NCBI RefSeq assembly: GCF_009696685.2
Contig: NZ_CP102355.1
Span: forward strand, 2,281,501-2,345,500
DNA length: 64,000 nucleotides
Direction: 5' to 3'
DNA from: Paracoccus sp. SMMA_5_TC
GTDB taxonomy: Bacteria; Pseudomonadota; Alphaproteobacteria; Rhodobacterales; Rhodobacteraceae
Under the pieces are notes generated by a model. The model worked only from the letters and a program-made list of their open reading frames with translations, did not search any database and had not been told where the DNA came from. The translations under genes were made by a program, and so were the position numbers. This document shows, piece by piece, positions 54,032-64,000 of this stretch; position 1 is the stretch's first letter; the number at the start of each line of letters is the position of its first letter.

Positions 54032-54046
54032 TTAAGAACATCTTAA
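54032..54046 (-). promoter_or_regulatory. Perfect CtrA box (TTAA-N7-TTAA) upstream of the 31-aa gene
   Basis: TTAA (54032-54035), 7 nt, TTAA (54043-54046), an exact match to the CtrA core spacing on both strands. It is located 63-77 nt before the small gene's ATG, just after the recG stop. The trailing C of the full TTAAC half-site is absent. Confidence 0.6.
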
Positions 54047-54052
54047 GGAATA

Positions 54053-58452
<4,400 letters not shown>

Positions 58453-58506
58453 TCAAGGGTGATAGCGGCGCCCGCCCAATCTTGTCCAGCCAGTCACGGG
58501 GTCGCG

Positions 58507-59223
58507 TCAGGCACGCAAGGCCAGCCGTTCGACATTTGCGGTCTCGGTTACCGGATCTCGCAGCACATAGCCGCGCCCCCAGACAGTCTCGATATGGCTT
58601 TCCCCGCCCATCGCTGCGGCCAGTTTCTTGCGCAGCTTGCAAACGAAGACATCGATGATCTTGAGTTCAGGCTCGTCCATGCCACCGTAAAGATGGTTGA
58701 GAAACATCTCCTTGGTCAATGTCGTCCCCTTGCGCAGGCTCAGCAGCTCAAGGATCTGATATTCCTTGCCGGTCAGATTGACGGGTCGTCCATCGACCTC
58801 GACCGAGCGGGCATCCAGGTTGACGACCATGCTTCCCGTGCGGATAACCGACTGGCTATGCCCCTTTGAGCGCCTGATGATCGCCTGGATACGGGCAATC
58901 AGTTCATCCCGATTGAATGGCTTGGTCATGTAATCGTCAGCCCCGAATCCAAAGCCGCGCAGCTTGCTTTCGGTGTCGTCCGAGCCTGTCAGGATCAGAA
59001 TGGGGGTATCGATACGTGACATCCGGATCTGACGCAGCACTTCCATCCCGTGCATGTCGGGCAGGTCAAGATCCAGCAGGATCAGGTCATAATCATACAG
59101 CTTGGCAAGATCGATACCTTCCTCACCCATATCCGTTCGATAGACGTTGTAGCTGGCATTCGTCAGCATCAGTTCGATGCTGCGCGCCGTTGTCGGATCA
59201 TCCTCCACCAGAAGAATGCGCAT
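58507..59223 (-). CDS. ctrA: Cell-cycle master response regulator CtrA
   Basis: OmpR-family response regulator of 238 residues controlling motility, gene-transfer-agent and competence genes in Rhodobacterales, and DNA replication in Caulobacter. The receiver domain has acidic pair ED at 7-8, phospho-acceptor Asp51 in [10 protein letters not shown] and Lys in TKPFNRDEL. The winged-helix DNA-binding domain runs from about 125, including [20 protein letters not shown] and [16 protein letters not shown] 59223 has AAGGGGG upstream. Its inhibitor gene sciP is immediately upstream. One-mismatch CtrA boxes lie in both leaders. Confidence 0.97.
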   Translation of the reverse strand: MRILLVEDDPTTARSIELMLTNASYNVYRTDMGEEGIDLAKLYDYDLILLDLDLPDMHGMEVLRQIRMSRIDTPILILTGSDDTESKLRGFGFGADDYMTKPFNRDELIARIQAIIRRSKGHSQSVIRTGSMVVNLDARSVEVDGRPVNLTGKEYQILELLSLRKGTTLTKEMFLNHLYGGMDEPELKIIDVFVCKLRKKLAAAMGGESHIETVWGRGYVLRDPVTETANVERLALRA

Positions 59224-59271
59224 GGTGCCCCCTTGCTCGCCAAGTCCATGTGCCGACATTGTCAGCAAATG

Positions 59272-59287
59272 GTTAATATCACGTTAG
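59272..59287 (-). promoter_or_regulatory. Candidate CtrA box in the ctrA leader
   Basis: On the minus strand CTAA-CGTGATA-TTAAC matches TTAA-N7-TTAAC with one mismatch, 49-64 nt upstream of the ctrA ATG. CtrA autoregulation is known in Caulobacter; here it is inferred. Confidence 0.5.
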
Positions 59288-59314
59288 CAGGGCAACCATA
59301 TAATGAAATTCAAT

Positions 59315-59590
59315 CTATGGTTGTCTGAATTTCTGCATCTGTGTCACCTTTAGCGCATTGGCACCGTATCGGGACAGAGCAGCATCCCAGCTGTCAAATT
59401 CTTCCTCAGTCAAACCATAGCGGGCTATCGCTTCGGATCGGGGCAGCAGGCCATAACGCACGGCGTCCACGACAACGGCCTTGCGACTGGCCACCCAGCG
59501 CGTCTGCGGATCTGGCAGATCGGCCAGGGTAAGAATGCGGCCATCGGGCAAAATCGCGGTTCGCGGTCCTGTGGTCTTTTTCAAAAACAT
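59315..59590 (-). CDS. sciP: SciP, CtrA inhibitory protein (DUF1153)
   Basis: Small helix-turn-helix protein of 91 residues that in Caulobacter binds CtrA-activated promoters and blocks CtrA from recruiting RNA polymerase. Conserved segments are GRILTLADLPDPQTRWVASR, KAVVVDAVRYGLLPRSEAIA and RYGLTEEEFDSW. ATG 59590 is used (AGGGA 7 nt upstream); a TTG two codons earlier is unlikely. It is adjacent to ctrA on the same strand, so activator and inhibitor may be co-regulated. A one-mismatch CtrA box lies 44-58 nt upstream. Confidence 0.92.
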   Translation of the reverse strand: MFLKKTTGPRTAILPDGRILTLADLPDPQTRWVASRKAVVVDAVRYGLLPRSEAIARYGLTEEEFDSWDAALSRYGANALKVTQMQKFRQP

Positions 59591-59633
59591 CGGCAAGTCC
59601 CTGTCTTTCTTGCCTCAATTTGCCATGAACTTC

Positions 59634-59648
59634 TTAAGCCTCGGTGAA
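59634..59648 (-). promoter_or_regulatory. Candidate CtrA box upstream of sciP
   Basis: Plus-strand TTAA-GCCTCGG-TGAA has one mismatch to TTAA-N7-TTAA. It lies 44-58 nt before the sciP ATG and about 100 nt before divergent mnmA. sciP is CtrA-activated in Caulobacter. Confidence 0.4.
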
Positions 59649-59747
59649 ACGAACGGCGTTTTCAACCGGCCTACCCTTGAGAATTTTAACGGTTACGCCT
59701 AAATGGCGGGAAATGCGGCGCATCCTGACGCTGCAGAAGGATGATCC

Positions 59748-60917
59748 GTGACAATCGCACCCGAGACGCCGCATACGCCGGTGACAGACAGCCGCCTGAA
59801 TTCCCTGGGTTTCGCCAAACCGCCGGAACAGACGCGCGTGGTCGTGGCCATGTCGGGCGGTGTCGACAGTTCGGTCGTGGCGGCCATGCTGGCGGCCGAA
59901 GGCTATGATGTCATCGGCGTGACCTTGCAGCTTTACGATCATGGCGCTGCCTTGGCAAAGAAAGGGGCTTGCTGCGCGGGTCAGGACATCCACGATGCGC
60001 GTCGTGTCGCCGAAAGGGTGGGCTTCCCCCATTACGTTCTGGATTACGAGAACCGATTCCGCGAATCGGTCATCGAGGAATTTGCCGAGGCATATCTTGC
60101 CGGGGCAACGCCTGTGCCGTGCATCAGATGCAATGAAAGGGTCAAGTTTCGGGATCTGCTGGAAACAGCCCGCGAACTCGACGCCGATTGCATGGCGACG
60201 GGTCACTACATCCGGCGCATCCCAGGCCACGAACGCGCAGAGCTGCATATGGCCGCCGATCCGACCCGCGATCAAAGCTATTTTCTGTTTTCGACCACGC
60301 AGGAGCAGCTCGACTTTCTGCGCTTCCCGCTGGGTGGGCTCGTGAGCAAGGCCGAAACCCGGGCGCTGGCCAGCCGATTTGGTCTGCCGGTTGCAGACAA
60401 GCCGGACAGCCAGGACATCTGTTTTGTTCCGAACGGCGATTACGCCAGCGTCATTGAAAAGCTGCGCCCCGGTGCTGCCGATGCGGGCGACATTGTCGAT
60501 ATGGACGGGAACATTCTTGGCCAGCATCGTGGCGTGATCCACTATACGATCGGTCAACGGAGGGGGCTGGGCATCGGCGGATTGGGCGAACCGCTTTATG
60601 TTGTCCGCCTGCAACCTGACAAGCGCCGCGTGGTGGTCGGGCCCAAGTCGGCACTTGCGACCCGTATCGTGCCCGTGACCGAAGTGAACTGGCTGGGAGA
60701 TCAACCGTTCGAGGGCGAAATCGCCATTGCCGCACGTATTAGGTCAACCCGGCCACCGCGCCCTGCGATCCTGCGGGTCACGGGCAGCGACCGGGCCGAG
60801 GTCGAACTGCTCGACCCCGAAGAGGGTGTCAGCCCCGGTCAGGCCTGCGTGTTTTACGCGACCGAGGGCACACGTGTCCTGGGCGGCGGTTGGATTACCC
60901 ACCGCCGCGGCAGTTAG
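59748..60917 (+). CDS. mnmA: tRNA-specific 2-thiouridylase
   Basis: Introduces s2U at position 34 of tRNA(Lys), tRNA(Glu) and tRNA(Gln). The protein has 389 residues. The PP-loop is [20 protein letters not shown]. The two catalytic cysteines lie in [14 protein letters not shown] and [12 protein letters not shown]. The start is GTG 59748 with AAGG 7 nt upstream. The N-terminal extension before the PP-loop (about 30 residues) is longer than in E. coli. It diverges from sciP and overlaps convergent sufE by 4 nt. Confidence 0.97.
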   Translation: MTIAPETPHTPVTDSRLNSLGFAKPPEQTRVVVAMSGGVDSSVVAAMLAAEGYDVIGVTLQLYDHGAALAKKGACCAGQDIHDARRVAERVGFPHYVLDYENRFRESVIEEFAEAYLAGATPVPCIRCNERVKFRDLLETARELDADCMATGHYIRRIPGHERAELHMAADPTRDQSYFLFSTTQEQLDFLRFPLGGLVSKAETRALASRFGLPVADKPDSQDICFVPNGDYASVIEKLRPGAADAGDIVDMDGNILGQHRGVIHYTIGQRRGLGIGGLGEPLYVVRLQPDKRRVVVGPKSALATRIVPVTEVNWLGDQPFEGEIAIAARIRSTRPPRPAILRVTGSDRAEVELLDPEEGVSPGQACVFYATEGTRVLGGGWITHRRGS

Positions 60918-61321
60918 GCAGTCGCTGCCAGGCGACGGATACGCTCGACCATGGCGCGCAGGCCGTTCGAGCGTTGCGCTGACAGATGCTCATGCAGACC
61001 CAGACGGGCGAGTTCGGCAGCTGCATCTATCCGGCCGACCTCGCTGACCGGAACGCCCGAATAAAGGGCATGCAGGATTGCGATCAGACCGCGCACGATC
61101 AACGCGTCGCTATCGCCTTCGAAATCGAAACGATCCTTCTGAATTCGGGGCAGGATCCACACCTGACTGGCACAGCCTTCGACCTTTGTCGCCGGCACCT
61201 GCAAAGCGGGGTCCATGGGCGGCATCGCCTTTCCCAGCTCGATGACATGGCGATAGCGCTCCTCCCAGTCATCGAGGAACTCGAAGGTTTCGGCAATCTC
61301 TTCGAAAGCAGGGGTCGCCAT
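60914..61321 (-). CDS. sufE: SufE cysteine desulfuration protein
   Basis: Accepts sulfur from SufS for Fe-S cluster assembly. The protein has 135 residues. The active cysteine is Cys50 in [14 protein letters not shown], and the family C-terminal [15 protein letters not shown] is present. The rest of the suf operon is not in the window. Sulfur transfer may also connect to the neighbouring thiouridylase, although the bacterial 2-thiouridine pathway normally uses IscS/Tus proteins. Confidence 0.95.
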   Translation of the reverse strand: MATPAFEEIAETFEFLDDWEERYRHVIELGKAMPPMDPALQVPATKVEGCASQVWILPRIQKDRFDFEGDSDALIVRGLIAILHALYSGVPVSEVGRIDAAAELARLGLHEHLSAQRSNGLRAMVERIRRLAATA

Positions 61322-61441
61322 TCAGGATCCTTTTGCGTTTGGTCGGGCAGGCATAACCTGCCCATGCGCACAGGTCAAAGAGGCTTTCGCGCCGCGCCGA
61401 CTTGGCCTATCACTGCGCCAAGGACAAGATCGGGGACCGGT

Positions 61442-61945
61442 ATGGGCAAGAGGACTTGGGGCGCGCTGGCCTGTATGCTGCTGGTGGTTGCAGGATGTGG
61501 CCGATTCGGCGACAGCAGCCTCAACCCGCTGCGCTGGATGGGGTCAGCGCAACCGGCAAGCATCGAACCCAAGGGGGGCTATCCCACCGAACGTGCTGAC
61601 GGACGGCTGCCGCTTTCCCGCATCACCGCCGCCCGCTGGGAGCCGCTGTATGAAGGCCGCTTGCTGGTCGTCGAAGGACTCGGCGCCAGCAAGGGTTGGT
61701 GGGACGCAAGGCTGCAAACCGAAACCCCGATGCCTGCGGGCCGCCTCAGCCCGGACGAAAACGGTGTGCTGCGTTTGCTTCTCGTAGGCAAGCCGCCCCA
61801 AGCCAACACGTTCGAGGCTGCAAATCCGCCCAACCCGGTCACCGATCGGATTACCGTCGGCCTGCCCGTTCCGAATGCAGTGCTGGACAATCTGCGCGAG
61901 GTGGTAATCACCAGCGCCGGAAATTCGGTAACCCTGCGGCGCTGA
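61442..61945 (+). CDS. Lipoprotein of unknown function
   Basis: Protein of 167 residues with a lipoprotein signal peptide (GKRTWGALACMLLVVAGC; lipobox VAGC). The mature part has a Pro-rich start and then a small beta-rich-looking domain with YEGRLLVVEGLGASKGWWDA and TVGLPVPNAVLDNLREVVI. The pattern is conserved-looking but not recognised by me. ATG 61442 has GGGGA 6 nt upstream. It is a single gene facing the GNAT gene. Confidence 0.7.
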   Translation: MGKRTWGALACMLLVVAGCGRFGDSSLNPLRWMGSAQPASIEPKGGYPTERADGRLPLSRITAARWEPLYEGRLLVVEGLGASKGWWDARLQTETPMPAGRLSPDENGVLRLLLVGKPPQANTFEAANPPNPVTDRITVGLPVPNAVLDNLREVVITSAGNSVTLRR

Positions 61946-61979
61946 TGACGGGCCTGCGCATCGACAGAAATCCGCCGGG

Positions 61980-62528
61980 TCAGGCGGACATCTTGCGCAG
62001 GTAAGTCCAGGTGGGCACCCGCGCATTGCGGGCAACCGACCAGCTTTCGGCATCCCCCAGATACTCGAACCCGCAATTGGTCAGCACGCGCGCCGAGCCG
62101 GGATTGTCCTGAAAGGCTTCGGCAAACAGGGTGCGCGATCCATGAGGGTTGGCGGCCACCAATGCCTGAACAGCCTCTGTTGCAAAACCGGTATTCCAGA
62201 ATCCGGCGCCAATCCAGAAACCCAGTTCGGACTGCTGCTTGTCAATTCGGGTCAGGGACACAACGCCCAGCAGCTCGGCCAGCTTGTGATCCGATCCATC
62301 GATGGCCCAGACATCTTCATCCCTGTCCGCGGCGCTGGCGCGGCGCACATAGGCCTCGGCTGCGCCGGGCGGAAGCGGATGGGGGATAGAGCGGGTTCCC
62401 TCGGCCACGCGTCGATCGGCAGTATAATGGGCAATCAGCCCTGCATCCGACGCGCGCAACGGTCTGAGCAAGAAGCGTTCGGTGCGGATTTCGATCTGCT
62501 GCGTGTCCGAGGTAATCAGTTCGCTCAT
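61980..62528 (-). CDS. GNAT family N-acetyltransferase (RimJ/RimL-like)
   Basis: Acetyl-CoA-dependent acetyltransferase of 182 residues. The pattern RTERFLLRPLRASDAGLIAH, SELGFWIGAGFWNTGFATEA (acetyl-CoA loop) and NPGSARVLTNCGFEYLG is typical of RimJ/RimL enzymes that acetylate protein N-termini or small molecules. The gene follows rpmA on the same strand, a frequent alphaproteobacterial order, so a ribosomal protein target is plausible but unproven. Confidence 0.88.
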   Translation of the reverse strand: MSELITSDTQQIEIRTERFLLRPLRASDAGLIAHYTADRRVAEGTRSIPHPLPPGAAEAYVRRASAADRDEDVWAIDGSDHKLAELLGVVSLTRIDKQQSELGFWIGAGFWNTGFATEAVQALVAANPHGSRTLFAEAFQDNPGSARVLTNCGFEYLGDAESWSVARNARVPTWTYLRKMSA

Positions 62529-62587
62529 CTGGGTTTCTCCCCCGCAATACTTTGGAAAGATATGGGTGCAGAAGGTTGAAATGCGAA

Positions 62588-62611
62588 GAGGACCGGCCGG
62601 GGCCGATCCTC
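62588..62611 (-). terminator. Hairpin between rpmA and the GNAT gene
   Basis: GAGGACCGGCC / GGCCGATCCTC stem (one G-U pair in RNA) with a 2-nt loop, followed on the minus strand by a short T-containing run. It could attenuate transcription from rplU-rpmA into the GNAT gene. Confidence 0.45.
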
Positions 62612-62640
62612 CTTCTAGCACCCGAGTATGAAGAATCGGC

Positions 62641-62913
62641 TTACTCGGCCGCTTCGATGGTGGCCGGCAGCACCGAAATATAGGTGCGGCCTTTCAGGCC
62701 CTTGCGAAAGGTTACCTGACCGTCGGTCAGCGCAAACAGGGTGTGATCGCGACCCATGCCGACATTGGCGCCAGGCCACCAGGTGGTGCCGCGCTGGCGC
62801 ACGATGATGTTGCCGGCGACGGCCTGCTGACCGCCATAAAGTTTCACGCCAAGACGACGGCCGGCCGAATCGCGACCGTTGCGGGACGAACCGCCTGCTT
62901 TCTTATGTGCCAT
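62641..62913 (-). CDS. rpmA: 50S ribosomal protein bL27
   Basis: Located near the peptidyl-transferase centre. The protein has 90 residues. It starts [20 protein letters not shown], the family signature, followed by [20 protein letters not shown]. It lies 19 nt downstream of rplU in the standard order. obgE, its usual partner, is instead at 27142. Confidence 0.98.
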   Translation of the reverse strand: MAHKKAGGSSRNGRDSAGRRLGVKLYGGQQAVAGNIIVRQRGTTWWPGANVGMGRDHTLFALTDGQVTFRKGLKGRTYISVLPATIEAAE

Positions 62914-62932
62914 GGTTCAGTCTCCTTCTGGG

Positions 62933-63301
62933 TCAGTTGGCGGTTTCGACACGGGTGCGGGCACCCACGGCGGGCTTGACGTCGGTCTTGTCGGCCCCGG
63001 TTTCCAGCAGGTCGGTAACACGGACCAGGGTCAGTTGCTGGCGATGACCGCGCGTGCGCTGCGACGAATGCTTCCGGCGGCGCTTGACATAGGTGATGAC
63101 CTTGTCGGCCTTGATCGTGTCGATCACTTCGGCCTGCACGGCCGCACCGGCCACCAGCGGCGCCCCGATGGTCGAGCCGATCATCAGCACGTCGTTGAAC
63201 TGCACCTTGTCGCCCGCTTCGGCGTTCAGCTTTTCGACGCGCAGCACGTCACCGGCCTGAACCCGGTATTGCTTGCCACCCGTCTTGAGAACTGCGAACA
63301 T
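62933..63301 (-). CDS. rplU: 50S ribosomal protein bL21
   Basis: Binds 23S rRNA domain I. The protein has 122 residues. It starts [20 protein letters not shown] and has the basic loop [20 protein letters not shown]; a C-terminal extension of about 20 residues is present. ATG 63301 has AAGGAAAG upstream. The leader from 63302 to 63473 is non-coding with several small inverted repeats (for example CACCC/GGGTG and a GGGCTTTCGCCC hairpin) but no tRNA or recognised riboswitch. Confidence 0.97.
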   Translation of the reverse strand: MFAVLKTGGKQYRVQAGDVLRVEKLNAEAGDKVQFNDVLMIGSTIGAPLVAGAAVQAEVIDTIKADKVITYVKRRRKHSSQRTRGHRQQLTLVRVTDLLETGADKTDVKPAVGARTRVETAN

Positions 63302-63473
63302 TCCGTCTTTCCTTGTTCTTCCGCGCCCTTTGGCCCCTGCATCGCAGGTGTTTCGGATCCCGGACCCGCCTTCGGACAGCGCACCCGTCTGAGGGGTGAG
63401 GTTCAAAATAACAACCCGGCAACGGGCGAAAGCCCGGCCGGTCGCGGGTATATGGTCGATCCCGTGGCAGAAG

Positions 63474-64000
63474 TCAACGCAATTGCCGCCGATCAGGCCA
63501 GTTTTCCAGAGCATGGGCCATGTCGATCCGCCCTTCCCCACCGATGCTGCCTGGCGTAACCGTAAGGCGTGGTGCCGGCGCAGGTTCCCCGTTGCAAAAG
63601 ACGGTCCGGGCGCGATTGTGCGGGTGCAGCGGCGCCTCGTCCATGGACAACACGGGCGCCACGCAGGCGTCGCTGCCCTCGAACAAGGATGCCCATTCGT
63701 CCCGGCTGCGGCGCAAAAACCTGTCGGCAAGGAGCGCGCGCAATTCCGGCCAGTGCGCCGGATCGTGACGATCGGGTAAAGTCAAGGCGTCCAGCCCCAA
63801 TCCGCGCAACAGCACCTCCCAGAACTGTGGCTCGATGGCGCCGACAGCAACATGACCCGCGCAGGCGCAAGCATAACAGGTGTAATAGGGTGCCGCCCCG
63901 TCCAGAAGGTTGGCCGCACGCCGGTCGTGCCATTTGCCGGCGCTGCGCAGCCCGGTGATCATCGCCATCAGATGCATGACGCCATCGGTGATCGCGGCAT
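63474..64000 (-). CDS. CaiB/BaiF family CoA-transferase / alpha-methylacyl-CoA racemase (5' end outside window)
   Basis: C-terminal part of a family III CoA-transferase or racemase; at least 175 residues are visible and the start lies past the right edge. Family features are [39 protein letters not shown] and [20 protein letters not shown], typical of AMACR-like racemases. Racemases epimerise branched acyl-CoAs; transferases move CoA between acids. The two cannot be separated on this part alone. Confidence 0.88.
   Translation of the reverse strand, partial: AAITDGVMHLMAMITGLRSAGKWHDRRAANLLDGAAPYYTCYACACAGHVAVGAIEPQFWEVLLRGLGLDALTLPDRHDPAHWPELRALLADRFLRRSRDEWASLFEGSDACVAPVLSMDEAPLHPHNRARTVFCNGEPAPAPRLTVTPGSIGGEGRIDMAHALENWPDRRQLR

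Noticed and set aside
59690-59706. TTAACGGTTACG near mnmA as a second CtrA box
   Set aside because: The two half-sites are 3 nt apart, not 7.
63302-63473. rplU leader as tRNA or L21 leader RNA
   Set aside because: No tRNA arms or T-loop consensus. Small inverted repeats exist but I could not fit a known leader structure.

Overview
The window is high-GC, gene-dense alphaproteobacterial chromosome. The gene set points to Rhodobacterales, most likely Paracoccus or a close relative: comEC/gltX/gltA, secG/pyrG, an adjacent sciP-ctrA pair, dnaG-rpoD, DUF1153 SciP, a NifU-like scaffold, malate synthase G and a two-subunit PntAB transhydrogenase. The genus is inferred from gene content and order, not from a database search. 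I see no rRNA, tRNA, CRISPR array, insertion sequence, prophage or replication origin. Almost every kilobase is protein coding.

Layout. 1-9.5 kb: comEC (cut by the left edge) diverges from gltX-gltA; then an atypical SDR, cobyric acid synthase, secG, pyrG and a small secreted protein. 9.5-16.2 kb: polyphosphate kinase 2, a TerB-like protein and a polar amino acid ABC importer operon ending in a glutamine-synthetase-like ligase. 16.2-22.4 kb (minus): pntAB, glcB and a membrane-tethered alanine-rich repeat protein. 22.5-32.3 kb: pepN, an acyltransferase, proB/obgE (minus), an SMR transporter, selO, an EEP-family hydrolase and eno. 32.3-36.1 kb (minus): an NDUFAF6-like protein, cimA and cysS. 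36.7-47.2 kb (minus): a polyamine-type ABC transporter without its binding protein, yjbQ, rmuC, a BLUF photoreceptor, rpoD, dnaG and a TetR regulator. 47.3-53.8 kb: a lipoprotein, lldD, an acyltransferase-3, rplY, trmFO, gluQ-RS, hisI and a NifU-like scaffold. 53.8-59.6 kb (minus): a 31-residue membrane protein, recG, ligA, ctrA and sciP. 59.7-64 kb: mnmA, sufE, a lipoprotein, a GNAT enzyme, rpmA, rplU and a CoA-transferase cut by the right edge.

Themes. (1) Cell-cycle control: CtrA and its inhibitor SciP are both encoded here. CtrA-type boxes (TTAA-N7-TTAA) lie upstream of ctrA, sciP and comEC (one mismatch each), and a perfect one lies in front of the 31-aa membrane-protein gene. GANTC sites, the CcrM methylation target, are packed upstream of rpoD (7 in 111 bp) and pyrG (3 in 28 bp). 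(2) A single-domain BLUF blue-light sensor starts one nucleotide after the rpoD stop codon. (3) tRNA charging and modification genes are numerous: gltX, cysS, gluQ-RS, trmFO and mnmA. (4) Central metabolism includes gltA, glcB, eno, lldD, pntAB and cimA.

The best candidates for something undescribed are the CtrA-box-preceded 31-aa membrane protein and the rpoD-BLUF pairing. Both rest on reading the sequence and need expression or comparative data.
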